Shown: positions 9,700 through 18,337 of the stretch, in pieces | Numbering within the stretch: the stretch's first letter is position 1 | Layout: each line of letters begins with the position of its first letter | Assembly (NCBI GenBank): GCA_028823235.1 | Contig: JAPKBW010000007.1 | Span: forward strand, 83,012 to 147,011 | DNA: 64,000 nucleotides | Direction: 5' to 3' | From: Longimicrobiales bacterium | Lineage (GTDB): Bacteria > Gemmatimonadota > Gemmatimonadetes > Longimicrobiales > Gaopeijiaceae | Program-made: the position numbers and the translations under genes | Notes under the pieces: model-generated | The model's input: the letters and a program-made list of their open reading frames with translations, nothing else | Database searches by the model: none | Told to the model about the DNA's origin: nothing

Positions 9700-10728
9700 T
9701 TGAGCTACCGGACGCCTGCGCATCGAGCGGCAGCGGTCAACGAAGTCCGGAACGCGCTTCTCGCGTCTCGGCGTGCGGTTCTGACCACCCATCTCAACGC
9801 CGACGGCGATGGGGCGGGTTCACAGGCTGCTCTCGCATCGTGGCTTCGCGCCAATGGTACCGAGGCGTTCATCGTCAATCCGACCGCCTTCCCGAATTCG
9901 TTCAAGTTCATGCTCGAGAGCGAGGACTGCATTGTCCCTGCCGGATCTGGACGCGCGAGAGATATATGCGACACCGCGGACCTGGCAGTTATTCTCGACA
10001 CTGGTGAGGTCCCGCGCATCGGACGTGTCGCCGAGATGATCCGGAAGCTGCCGACGGTCGTGATCGATCATCACCCGATTGGAGATCACGCAATCGGTGG
10101 AATCTCACTTCGAGACTCCACGGCGTGCGCCACGGGCGAATTGGTATTCGACCTCATTCACACGTCGAACGGTCCGTGGAGTGATGCGATCACCCACGGC
10201 GTCTATGTCGCGATACTCACGGATACCGGCGGCTTTCGATTCGACAACGCGACCCCGGGCTGCCACAAAGTGATCGCAGAGGTCGTGGAACGGGGTGTTA
10301 ATCCCGAGAAAATGCACGAACGCATTTACGGTTCCTCGCCGATGAGGAAGTGGCAGGTCTTACAGCATGCGCTCGTCACGCTTGAGCATGAGGAAGAGAC
10401 CGGGATCTCCTGGATGATCATCCCGAAGGAACCGTTTGAAGAACTAGGCGCTACGGCTGAAGATCTCGAGGGCATCGTCGATATCCCGCGCTCGATTAGC
10501 GGAACGGAAGTGGGTGTGCTTTTTCGACTGACCAAGTCCGGTGAGGTGAAGATGTCGTTCCGCTCGAATGGGCTGGTCGACGTGAACACCCTGGCTCGAC
10601 TCTTCAATGGTGGTGGACATGTGAAGGCGTCCGGTGCCATCACGCCGGGGCCTATGGATGCTGCGATCGACCGGGTGCTGACCGCCACTCGAAAGGCCGT
10701 TAAGAAGAGTCGGACGGTTGGAGCATGA
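9700..10728 (+). CDS. nrnA: DHH/DHHA1 phosphoesterase, NrnA-like (nanoRNase/pAp phosphatase)
   Basis: Degrades 2-5-nt RNAs and/or 3'-phosphoadenosine 5'-phosphate in the cytosol, with Mn. The DHH motifs are in order: HLNADGDGAGS (metal-binding D-x-D), VILDTG, VIDHHP, and TDTGGFRF. The DHHA1 substrate domain ends with GGGHVKASG near residue 307. Its 342 aa is close to the family's 310-340. The start is TTG at 9700, preceded by AGGATC about 6 bases away; no ATG is available near the conserved N-terminus. The next gene starts inside or just after its 3' end, suggesting an operon with the following hypothetical and fur. Confidence 0.87.
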   Translation: MSYRTPAHRAAAVNEVRNALLASRRAVLTTHLNADGDGAGSQAALASWLRANGTEAFIVNPTAFPNSFKFMLESEDCIVPAGSGRARDICDTADLAVILDTGEVPRIGRVAEMIRKLPTVVIDHHPIGDHAIGGISLRDSTACATGELVFDLIHTSNGPWSDAITHGVYVAILTDTGGFRFDNATPGCHKVIAEVVERGVNPEKMHERIYGSSPMRKWQVLQHALVTLEHEEETGISWMIIPKEPFEELGATAEDLEGIVDIPRSISGTEVGVLFRLTKSGEVKMSFRSNGLVDVNTLARLFNGGGHVKASGAITPGPMDAAIDRVLTATRKAVKKSRTVGA

Positions 10729-10756
10729 GCCTTCTCCACTTGAGTCAGGTGATGCA

Positions 10757-11194
10757 GTGAGGGCTCCGACGATCCCCAAAAAGGCGGACCCGGGTGTCCC
10801 GGAAGCGCTGCCGCGCACCCTGATTCGACTCCGGGATCGACTCGGTGTCGAGTCGATCGACCGACTCTGGATTTTCCCGCCTGCGCGAAAAGGGCGTCGC
10901 GAGCAGGGACTCGTCGCGGTGAGCACGTATCAGGAGGGTGAGGAGCGCCACAGTATGGTGACCGTCGCCTACAACGCTGAGCACACCGGAAAGGGTGTGA
11001 CGGTGGAGCAGACTTTTCATCGAGAGGGCCTCGCCCCTCCCGATCGCTTCCCGCCAGTAATGCAGGGAGTCGTTCAGCGGTCTGGGGAGGGCGCAGGAGA
11101 GCCACGCGAGGTGGAGATCCAGGCCTCGGCACCCCGGTTCGAAGAGCTCATGGAGGAGTATGACGAGGTATTCATCGGCACCCCGGAGGTATGA
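10757..11194 (+). CDS. Hypothetical protein between nrnA and fur
   Basis: A 145-aa soluble protein I do not recognise. It has a helical N-terminal part (EALPRTLIRLRDRLGVESIDRLWIFPP), a beta-rich middle (GLVAVSTYQEGEERHSMVTVAY) and an acidic C-terminus. No cysteines, signal peptide or membrane helix are seen. The GTG at 10757 has AGGTGA just upstream and I choose it over a TTG at 10718 that overlaps nrnA. The stop overlaps the ATG of fur (11191), so it is co-translated with it. The compact operon position suggests a conserved gene, possibly linked to the oxidative or RNA-turnover theme of its neighbours; that is inference only. Confidence 0.6.
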   Translation: MRAPTIPKKADPGVPEALPRTLIRLRDRLGVESIDRLWIFPPARKGRREQGLVAVSTYQEGEERHSMVTVAYNAEHTGKGVTVEQTFHREGLAPPDRFPPVMQGVVQRSGEGAGEPREVEIQASAPRFEELMEEYDEVFIGTPEV

Positions 11195-11694
11195 TGACTG
11201 CAAAGGGAGCACTTCCGTTTATCCGTCTCTTTGGTAGGTATCTGAGAGATCAGGGCCTGCCGGTGACACACCAGAGAGAGACAGTCGCGGACGTCGTATT
11301 CGCTTCTGATGGCCATCTCTCGGTCGACGACATCGAGAGCGCCCTCCGCTCGCGAGACGAGCGAATTGGAAAAGCCACGATCTACCGCACCCTCGATCTT
11401 CTCGTGCGGAGCCGGCTGGTCGAGGAGCACGACTTCGGGGAGGGCTTCAAGCGCTACGAGCATCGGCTCTCGAACCATCCGGTCCACGAGCACATGATCT
11501 GTGTGGAATGCGCGATGGTCACCGAGTTCGAGAGCAATGAGCTTTACAGGATCGAGAACCGAGTGCGAGCCAATTACGGCTTCATCCCGGTTCGCAGACG
11601 CCTCGAGATCTATGGCCTCTGTAAGTCGTGCCAGAACTCCGGGGTTGAGCTGACGACGGAGGGACTTATTTGTCCGATCGAAATCGTCCGCTGA
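11191..11694 (+). CDS. fur: Fur-family transcriptional regulator
   Basis: A metal-dependent (iron, zinc or peroxide-sensing) DNA-binding repressor. 167 aa, with an N-terminal winged helix (residues ~20-85) containing ISVDDI-like LSVDDIESALR and the IGKATIYRTLDLL recognition region. The metal domain shows HPVHEHMICVEC and a second C-x2-C pair (CKSC), giving the structural zinc site, and histidines for the sensory site. Fur, Zur and PerR cannot be separated from motifs alone. It overlaps the upstream hypothetical by 4 bases and is 7 bases before agmatinase, so it probably belongs to the same transcript. Confidence 0.88.
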   Translation: MMTAKGALPFIRLFGRYLRDQGLPVTHQRETVADVVFASDGHLSVDDIESALRSRDERIGKATIYRTLDLLVRSRLVEEHDFGEGFKRYEHRLSNHPVHEHMICVECAMVTEFESNELYRIENRVRANYGFIPVRRRLEIYGLCKSCQNSGVELTTEGLICPIEIVR

Positions 11695-11701
11695 GAGACT
11701 G

Positions 11702-12694
11702 ATGCCGAATCGACGTGACCCTGAGGCTGCGGGCCGCGGCCTCGAAGACAACGCTCCTCACGGCGTGCCATCCGGCTTGGGTGATCTCCCTTGGGAGTTG
11801 CCGCATACGTTTCTTGGGCTGGATGCGCCCGCGGCTTCCTTCGATCGGGCTGACGCCGTCCTGCTTCCCGTTCCTTACGAGTCGACGACGTCTTGGGGCA
11901 GTGGTACCCGACGAGGCCCCGAGGGTATCATCTCCGCCTCCCGGTATATCGAACTGTACGATCAGGAGTTCGGCTGCGAGCCCGGAGATCGAATCGGAAT
12001 TCATACGCTTCCGGCCCTTGAGCTCACCCGGGCCGGCGCCACACCCGCGATGCTGGAGCTCCAGGAGGCGTACGCACGGGTAGCGGATACCTGTGCTGAC
12101 CGTTTCCTGCTCATGCTGGGTGGGGAGCACTCTGTGTCGTCACCCGCCGTTCTCGCTCAAGCCGAGCGGCTGGCCGCTAAACATCCGGAAGAGCGACTTT
12201 CGGTTCTTCAGATGGACGCCCATGCGGATCTCAGGGCGGAATTCGAAGGGACGCCCCACTCACACGCGAGTGCGATGGCACGAGTCTTGGCGAAAGCTGA
12301 TGTGGTAGCGGTTGGTGTACGCGGCGTCAGCCAAGAAGAGGTAGACGCCAGTGCGTCCGCTTGTGGCTCGACGCTCATATGGGCCGACGAAATGTGGGAG
12401 GACGACGCCTGGATGGACGGTGCTCTGGAGGCCCTCGGTCCGAAGGTGTACCTGACCTTCGATGTGGACTACTTCGATCCGTCTCTCATGCCCTCGACGG
12501 GGACGCCGGAGCCTGGTGGCGGAGACTGGTATCGGACGCTCAGATTCCTCAAGCGCGTCTTTGCCGAGCGTGAGGTGGTGGCGGCGGACATCGTCGAGCT
12601 CGCACCGACTCCGGGGATGCCCGCTCCGGACTTCCTCGTGGCCAAGCTCGCGTACAAGCTGATATCGTATCGATTCCAGAATCGCTTGGTCTGA
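11702..12694 (+). CDS. speB: Agmatinase / ureohydrolase family protein
   Basis: Hydrolyses agmatine to putrescine and urea with a Mn pair; cytosolic polyamine synthesis. 330 aa with the ureohydrolase metal motifs: GGEHS (residue ~140), QMDAHADLR, and FDVDYFDPS, followed by the EPGGGDWY loop and the DIVELAP segment. Members of the family also act on guanidinobutyrate, formiminoglutamate and similar substrates, so agmatine is the likely but unproven substrate. The first 30 residues are a low-complexity extension; the ATG at 11702 is close behind fur. No arginine decarboxylase gene is in the window. Confidence 0.85.
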   Translation: MPNRRDPEAAGRGLEDNAPHGVPSGLGDLPWELPHTFLGLDAPAASFDRADAVLLPVPYESTTSWGSGTRRGPEGIISASRYIELYDQEFGCEPGDRIGIHTLPALELTRAGATPAMLELQEAYARVADTCADRFLLMLGGEHSVSSPAVLAQAERLAAKHPEERLSVLQMDAHADLRAEFEGTPHSHASAMARVLAKADVVAVGVRGVSQEEVDASASACGSTLIWADEMWEDDAWMDGALEALGPKVYLTFDVDYFDPSLMPSTGTPEPGGGDWYRTLRFLKRVFAEREVVAADIVELAPTPGMPAPDFLVAKLAYKLISYRFQNRLV

Positions 12695-12767
12695 TTCAAC
12701 CCAAATCCTGACACATTTAGTCCAAGGCTGGATTCGTACAGGACGCTGAGGCGGCCAGGCGGTAGCG

Positions 12768-12944
12768 TTGGTTGGTGCGTGGCTGGCGGTGGCAACGGGC
12801 ATTAGGGCCTATGTTCAGGCGCGAAAGGCACACGCAGAAGAGCATGCGTCACAACTGCTCTCCGGTGTGAAGGGGGAAGAAGGAGAGCGAGCCGAAGTGG
12901 CCGCCGACTCTAGAGAACTTGAATCGGAGCACGGATCACCGTGA
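12768..12944 (+). CDS. Possible 58-aa single-pass membrane protein upstream of ccdA
   Basis: A short frame starting TTG at 12768 (VGAWLAVATGIRAYVQARK...) gives one hydrophobic segment of about 15 residues and then a highly charged tail rich in Glu, Lys and Arg ending ESEHGSP. Its TGA overlaps the GTG start of ccdA (GTGA), a common sign of coupling. The layout, a small one-helix protein before a cytochrome c biogenesis gene, recalls CcmD-like proteins, though no specific motif is shared. No strong ribosome site is seen. Chance reading frame is a real alternative. Confidence 0.33.
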   Translation: MVGAWLAVATGIRAYVQARKAHAEEHASQLLSGVKGEEGERAEVAADSRELESEHGSP

Positions 12945-13672
12945 ACGAAGTCGACGTCGGAATCATGATCGCGTTTTCGGCAGGGATTTTTTCCTTTCTG
13001 TCACCGTGCGTGCTGCCGCTCGTGCCTAGCTACCTCGCGTTCGTAACCGGGATGAGTCTCGAAGACCTGCAAGAAGGCGTAGATCGACGCGCCACTTTTA
13101 CGCACTCGCTGCTCTTTGTGACCGGCTTCAGCTTGATCTTCATTCTTCTCGGTGCGTCGGCGTCGTTCCTCGGGCAGTTTTTTCGCTTGTACGAGGTATG
13201 GATCGCCCGAATCGGTGGAGTGGTCATTATTCTTCTTGGCATGCACCTCGCAGGCGTTTTCAGGCTTGCGCCGCTCATGCAGGAGAAGCGCATCCACTTG
13301 GCCAATAAGCCGGCAGGTTACCTCGGTACGCTGGGAGTCGGGATGGCCTTTGGCGCGGGTTGGACGCCATGCATCGGTCCGATCCTCGGTGCGATTCTCA
13401 CCTACGGTATGACACAAGACACGATGTGGGCGGGCGTAGGGCTTCTGAGCGTGTACTCGCTCGGCCTCGCGATCCCATTTCTCTTGGCATCCCTCGCGCT
13501 CGACCGGTTTTTACAGACGTTCCAGAAATTCAAGAAGTGGATCCCGGTCATGGAGAAGGCGTCAGGCGCACTCCTGATCGTGTTGGGTATCCTGCTGTTG
13601 ACCGGCAAGTTCACGGTGCTGGCTGCCTACATGAATCAGTTCGCTCCGGCGTTCATTCTGGAGCGCATCTAG
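12941..13672 (+). CDS. ccdA: CcdA/DsbD-like thiol-disulfide transmembrane transporter
   Basis: Transfers reducing power from cytoplasmic thioredoxin across the inner membrane, used in cytochrome c maturation and periplasmic thiol reduction. 243 aa with six predicted membrane helices. The two redox Cys sit in the expected proline-rich contexts: FLSPCVLPLVPSYL in helix 1 (near residue 27) and GAGWTPCIGPILGA in helix 4 (near residue 146). The length fits CcdA rather than full DsbD, which carries extra periplasmic domains. GTG at 12941 is the only start that keeps helix 1 whole. A thioredoxin-like partner gene is not adjacent. Confidence 0.9.
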   Translation: MNEVDVGIMIAFSAGIFSFLSPCVLPLVPSYLAFVTGMSLEDLQEGVDRRATFTHSLLFVTGFSLIFILLGASASFLGQFFRLYEVWIARIGGVVIILLGMHLAGVFRLAPLMQEKRIHLANKPAGYLGTLGVGMAFGAGWTPCIGPILGAILTYGMTQDTMWAGVGLLSVYSLGLAIPFLLASLALDRFLQTFQKFKKWIPVMEKASGALLIVLGILLLTGKFTVLAAYMNQFAPAFILERI

Positions 13673-13723
13673 AACGCTGGCTGGGGGAGGCAGAACGCTC
13701 CACTGGCCGGTGCCTCACGCAGG

Positions 13724-15523
13724 TCAGGCCGACTCGGCTGCTAGGTCCTCTTTCAGAAGTTGGCGGCGTAGCAGGCGGGCGTAGGTGCCCTCCGCCCGAA
13801 TCAAGTCTGTGTGGCGACCCTGCTGAACGATTCGCCCTTCTTCCAGCACTAGGATCTTGTCAGCGTCCATCACGGCACTCACGCGATGGCTGATTACAAA
13901 GGATGTACGCGTCTGTGTCACGCCCTGCAGGTCCGAGAGGATCGCTGACTCGGTGTGGGTGTCGACTGCACTCAGGGCGTCGTCGAGGACCAGAATCAGT
14001 GGGTCTCGCGCGAGCGCGCGGGCGAGGGTGGCTCTCTGTTTCTGTCCACCGGACAGATTGATACCTCGCTCCCCGAGAAGCGTCTTGTAGCCTTTCGGAA
14101 ACTCGATGATCTGGTCGTGAAGCTGAGCGATCTCAGCTGATCGTTGAACAGCCACAGCGATATCGGTCCCTGCGGGTGCGTCGGCATCTTTCCCGGACGC
14201 ATCCTCGTCTTCGTACGGTATCCCGAGGCCGATATTCCCTTCGATCGTGTCGGAAAAGAGGAAGGGATCCTGTGGTACCATCCCGATCCGGAGCCGCAGT
14301 TCTTCCGGATCGACCTGGGTGATCGGAATGCTGTCGAGCAGGATCGTACCGCTCGTCGGGTCGTAGAGACGCGAAAGCAGTGCGACGATCGTCGTCTTTC
14401 CGGAGCCAGTCGGGCCTACGATGGCGATGGACGCTCCGGCCTCGACGGTGAAGCTGACGTCGTCCAGTACGAGTCGCTCTGTGCCAGGATAAGCGAAGCT
14501 CACTCCTCGGAATTCGATCGCTCCACTTGCGTCCGCTAACGAGGTCGGGTCGTCTGAGACCGTGATTGCCGGCGTCTGCTCCAGAATCCGGTTCAATCGG
14601 CCCATTGAGGCGGCGCCCCTCTGGTAGAGATTGACCACCCATCCGAGCGCGATCATTGGCCAGATGAGGAGCGTCAGGTAGAAGCCGAAGGCGACGAAGT
14701 CTCCCAGCGAAATGTCTCCAGCCATCACCTCGATGGCTCCGAGTCCCGTCACGAGCACCATCGCCACGCCCGAGATGAACATCAGGAGCGGATGGAACAG
14801 CCCGGCACTCAGAACCAGGCGCATGTTCCTCGATCGGTAGTCCAGGTTGTAGTCGTCGAATTTCCGACGCTGCTCCGTTTCCTGGGCGTAGGCGCGCACC
14901 AGTCGGACGCCTGTCAGGTTTTCTTGGACGAAGGTGGACAGGCTCGCGAACTGCTTCTGGATCTCCTCGAAGCGCTTGTGGATGATGCGCCCGAAGAACA
15001 GCACGATCGGTGGCAGGATCAGCAGCGGGATCATGGCATACAGTGTCAGGCGGACGCTGATTACCAGCATGAAGCCGAGGGCGAATCCGAAGCTGGCAAT
15101 CGTATTCACGGTGTACATGATGGCCGGCCCGGCGGCCATCCGGACCGCGAGGGTGTCGTTCGTTGCCCGGCTCATTAGATCGCCGGTCCGTGTCGTACCG
15201 TAGAACGTCGCGTCCATGCGGAGCAGGTGGCCGAAGAAGTCGTTCCTGAGATCCGTCTCGATCCGACGACTGACTCCGTTCAGGAGTTGGCGCATCCCGA
15301 AGCGGAATGCGCCCCCGAGCACTGCCGTAACCACGATCAGACCGGCGTAGAAGGTGGTGTCGCCTCTCGTAACCGCTGGATCATCAAGACTGTCGATCGC
15401 CAGCTTCATGAACCAGGGGCCAGCGATCTGGAAGGCATTCGCGAAGACGACGCATACGATTCCCCACGCGATCGCCCCACGGTAGGGGCGGAAGTAGGGA
15501 TAAATCGAGCGGAGTTCGTGCAT
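13724..15523 (-). CDS. ABC exporter, fused permease and ATPase (MsbA/BmrA type)
   Basis: A 599-aa half-transporter: six membrane helices in residues ~15-310 and a nucleotide-binding domain in ~340-585. The ATPase has Walker A GPTGSGKTT, Q-loop MVPQDPFLFS, signature LSGGQKQR, Walker B LILVLDDALSAVD and the switch His in ISHRVSA. The Walker B ends in DD rather than the usual DE, so the position of the catalytic Glu is substituted by Asp. Such DD subunits occur in heterodimeric exporters that hold a degenerate site, but no partner gene lies alongside. The NBD also contains an acidic insert (EDEDASGKDADAP). It is 6 bases downstream of the gamma-glutamyltransferase gene, so they likely share a transcript. 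Substrate unknown; lipid or drug export fits the family. Confidence 0.9.
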   Translation of the reverse strand: MHELRSIYPYFRPYRGAIAWGIVCVVFANAFQIAGPWFMKLAIDSLDDPAVTRGDTTFYAGLIVVTAVLGGAFRFGMRQLLNGVSRRIETDLRNDFFGHLLRMDATFYGTTRTGDLMSRATNDTLAVRMAAGPAIMYTVNTIASFGFALGFMLVISVRLTLYAMIPLLILPPIVLFFGRIIHKRFEEIQKQFASLSTFVQENLTGVRLVRAYAQETEQRRKFDDYNLDYRSRNMRLVLSAGLFHPLLMFISGVAMVLVTGLGAIEVMAGDISLGDFVAFGFYLTLLIWPMIALGWVVNLYQRGAASMGRLNRILEQTPAITVSDDPTSLADASGAIEFRGVSFAYPGTERLVLDDVSFTVEAGASIAIVGPTGSGKTTIVALLSRLYDPTSGTILLDSIPITQVDPEELRLRIGMVPQDPFLFSDTIEGNIGLGIPYEDEDASGKDADAPAGTDIAVAVQRSAEIAQLHDQIIEFPKGYKTLLGERGINLSGGQKQRATLARALARDPLILVLDDALSAVDTHTESAILSDLQGVTQTRTSFVISHRVSAVMDADKILVLEEGRIVQQGRHTDLIRAEGTYARLLRRQLLKEDLAAESA

Positions 15524-15529
15524 GTGTTC

Positions 15530-17281
15530 CTAGTACCCCCGAGCCACGCCGCCGCGCCGCGGATCGGACCACGCCGTAAGGCGCCCCCTCTCCACCAGAA
15601 TCGCCTGAACGTCTCCTGAGATGTCGCCTCTCTCGATCACGCGGTGGCCGAGCGCTTCGAGCGACGCGACCGTTGCGAGGTCTAGCCCTCCGGCCTCGTA
15701 GTAGATCTGGTCGGGGAGGTGCTGGTGGTGGACGCGCGGTGCGTTGACGGCCTGAACAACGTTCATTCCGTGGTCGAGAACGTTCGAGATCGTCTGGAAT
15801 ACGGTCGTGATGATCGTCGAGCCTCCGGGTGTGCCCGTAACCATTTTCAGGTCTCCGTCGGGAGCGAGCACGATGGAAGGCGTCATGGCTGACAGCATGC
15901 GTTTGCCCGGTCCCACCGCGTTGTTCTCGCCCTGAACGAGGCCGAACTGGTTGGGTGTGCCCGGCTTGGCAGCGAAGTCGTCCATCTCGTTGTTGAGCAC
16001 GAACCCGGCTCCGGCAACTGTCACCTTGCTCCCGTACCATGAGTTGATCGTGGTCGTGACCGCTACAGCGTTCCCGTCTGCATCGACGATCGAGAAGTGG
16101 GTCGTGTTCTCGCCCTCGTCCGGTCCACCTTCCATGCCTGGTCCGACGTCGGCGGACGGAGTGGATTCAGCTTCGGAGATCGTGGCCGCCCGTTCAGCTG
16201 CATAGGCCGCCGACGTCATCCGTTCCAGCGGCATGTCGATAAAGTCTGGGTCCGCGAGGTAGTGATTCCGGTCCGCGTACGCACGCTTGAAGGCCTCGGC
16301 ATACAGGTGGACCATCTCCGCGCCTTGCCAGTCCATCGAGCCGATGTCGTAGCCTTCAAGAATGTTCGCTATCTCTGCCATCGTCGCACCGCCTGAGGAC
16401 GAGGGAGGCATCGAAATAACCGTGTGGTCGCGGTACGTGAATGAAATCGGATCTCGCCATGACGCCTTGTACTCAGCCAAGTCCTTGTGGGTGATGATGC
16501 CGTCCCCTCGAGCCATCTCCGCTACGACCAGGTCCGCCGTCTCGCCTTTGTAGAAGCCATTGGGTCCCTGATCGCTGATCCGTCGCAGCGTGGCTGCAAG
16601 GTCGGGCTGATGAAGTGTGTCACCGACCTGCGGTGGCTGTCCGTCGCGCGGCAGGAACTGCGATGCCGACGCGGGGAAGGCAGACAGAGCCTGGACCATC
16701 GTTGTGCCGAGAGATCCCAGGAAGCGCTGCCTGACCTCGAACCCATCGGCGAGTCCGATGGCGGGCGCGAGAAGCGCCTCCCATTCGAGCGTCCCATAGC
16801 GCTGATGTGCTTCCCACATACCGGAGACCGTACCGGGGACACCTGCTGCCAAATGTCCGACCACGGACTTGTCTGTGAGATTCCCGTCTGCGTCCAGGTA
16901 CATGTCCCGGGTAGCCGCCAACGGGGCCTTTTCGCGAAAATCAACAGCTGCGGTCTCACCCCCGGCCGTACGAAGAACCATGAAGCCACCTCCGCCGATA
17001 TTTCCCGCCTCCGGGTTCACGACCGCGAGGGCAAATTGAACGGCGATGGCTGCATCGATCGCGTTGCCGCCGGACCGAAGCACGTCCACCCCTACTTGGC
17101 TGGCGTACTCGTCCGTGGATACGACCATCCCGTGTGAAGCCTCGATCGGCTGCCCTGTGGCGGCGTATCGCCAGCTCGACGGAAAGGTGACATCGGCTGA
17201 ATCGGGAGCCGGGGCAGTGCATCCCCAGATGCCCAGGCTCAGGCTGACTGTGCTGGCTAGGGTGCGCAGAGAACGAGTCAT
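15530..17281 (-). CDS. ggt: Gamma-glutamyltransferase, lipoprotein-type
   Basis: Cleaves gamma-glutamyl bonds, e.g. of glutathione, in the periplasm. 583 aa from ATG 17281. That start has GGAG upstream and gives a signal sequence ending LGIWGC, a lipobox-like site, so it is probably membrane-anchored. Family marks: GGNAIDAAIA, EAGNIGGGGFMV, PGTVSGMWEAH, and the autoprocessing Thr in GENTTHFSIVD, which becomes the nucleophile of the small subunit. C-terminal MTPSIVL and GTPGGSTI complete the active site. An 18-residue-longer start is possible but lacks support. It is placed just ahead of the ABC exporter; a link between glutathione export and breakdown is inference. Confidence 0.9.
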   Translation of the reverse strand: MTRSLRTLASTVSLSLGIWGCTAPAPDSADVTFPSSWRYAATGQPIEASHGMVVSTDEYASQVGVDVLRSGGNAIDAAIAVQFALAVVNPEAGNIGGGGFMVLRTAGGETAAVDFREKAPLAATRDMYLDADGNLTDKSVVGHLAAGVPGTVSGMWEAHQRYGTLEWEALLAPAIGLADGFEVRQRFLGSLGTTMVQALSAFPASASQFLPRDGQPPQVGDTLHQPDLAATLRRISDQGPNGFYKGETADLVVAEMARGDGIITHKDLAEYKASWRDPISFTYRDHTVISMPPSSSGGATMAEIANILEGYDIGSMDWQGAEMVHLYAEAFKRAYADRNHYLADPDFIDMPLERMTSAAYAAERAATISEAESTPSADVGPGMEGGPDEGENTTHFSIVDADGNAVAVTTTINSWYGSKVTVAGAGFVLNNEMDDFAAKPGTPNQFGLVQGENNAVGPGKRMLSAMTPSIVLAPDGDLKMVTGTPGGSTIITTVFQTISNVLDHGMNVVQAVNAPRVHHQHLPDQIYYEAGGLDLATVASLEALGHRVIERGDISGDVQAILVERGRLTAWSDPRRGGVARGY

Positions 17282-17434
17282 CGGGAGGCTCCATGACAGG
17301 GCGTTGAGGCGTGGTGCGTCGGTGTGCATCGACATCAGGGCTCGGGTGTACGACGCGTTGCCGTGTTCAGGCGGCTACGCATAGTTTCGGGCGCCGCTGA
17401 AGATCAGGGTACCTCCGTCCCGTCACAAGCATTC

Positions 17435-18337
17435 ATGCGCGATCGTCGCCTCACCGAACAGCAAAACCCTGCCTCGCAGGAGATCGATACGCTGGACCCT
17501 CTGGGCATTGTCGATCTCATCAATGCGGAGGACCGGAAGATCGCCGAAGCTGTCGGCGCAGAGCGTGAAGCCATCGCCAAAGCGCTGAGGCTCGCTGAGG
17601 CTGCGTTTCGATCTGGGGGCCGGCTGATCTACGTCGGCGCGGGAACGTCCGGACGACTCGGGGTGCTCGATGCTTCAGAGATGCCCCCCACGTACGGGAC
17701 AGACCCGGCGATGGTGCGGGGGATCATTGCTGGTGGCTCTGAAGCCCTCGTGCGATCTCAGGAAGGCGCTGAGGATCATCCAGCCGACGGAGCTGCTTCA
17801 ATCGACGACATGGAGGTGGACGCACGGGACTTCGTCCTCGGGATCGCGACCTCCGGCTCAACGCCATACGTCCACGGTGCCGTGAATCGGGCAGCGGAGC
17901 GAGGCGCGCGAACTGGCTTCTTGATGTGCACGCCGCCGAGTCCAGAGCTGGTCAAACGACTGGATGTCGTCATCGCGCCACTTGTCGGACCGGAGGTCAT
18001 TACCGGATCGACACGCATGAAGGCCGGGACCGCCACCAAGCTTGTCCTGAACACGATCACCACCGGTGCGATGGTCCGCCTTGGGAAGGTATACGGGAAC
18101 CTGATGGTCGATCTCCAGGTTACGTGCGAAAAGCTGCAGGACCGGGGTGAGCGGATTCTCCAGGGGATGCTCGATATCGACCGCGCGGAGGCTACAGATC
18201 TCCTTGCCGGTGCCCAAGGGCATGTGAAGACTGCACTCGTCATGGGGCAGCTCGGAGTCGGCGCGGATGAAGCTCGCCGTCATCTCGAAGCGGCTTCAGG
18301 GGTGATTGCGGACGTGGTCGGGACGCTCGACCCATGA
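17435..18337 (+). CDS. murQ: N-acetylmuramic acid 6-phosphate etherase
   Basis: Splits the lactyl ether of MurNAc-6-phosphate to GlcNAc-6-phosphate and D-lactate in cell-wall recycling. 300 aa, the usual MurQ length, from the ATG at 17435; the longer frame from 17324 has an unrelated Arg-rich N-terminus. The SIS domain is clear: YVGAGTSGRLGVLDASE near residue 65, IAGG, GIATSGSTPYV, VITGSTRMKAGTATK and the C-terminal VMGQLGVGADEARRHLE helical part. The stop overlaps the ATG of the next membrane protein. No MurP or NagZ gene is in view, so the source of the substrate (import or anhydro-MurNAc kinase) is not shown. Confidence 0.93.
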   Translation: MRDRRLTEQQNPASQEIDTLDPLGIVDLINAEDRKIAEAVGAEREAIAKALRLAEAAFRSGGRLIYVGAGTSGRLGVLDASEMPPTYGTDPAMVRGIIAGGSEALVRSQEGAEDHPADGAASIDDMEVDARDFVLGIATSGSTPYVHGAVNRAAERGARTGFLMCTPPSPELVKRLDVVIAPLVGPEVITGSTRMKAGTATKLVLNTITTGAMVRLGKVYGNLMVDLQVTCEKLQDRGERILQGMLDIDRAEATDLLAGAQGHVKTALVMGQLGVGADEARRHLEAASGVIADVVGTLDP

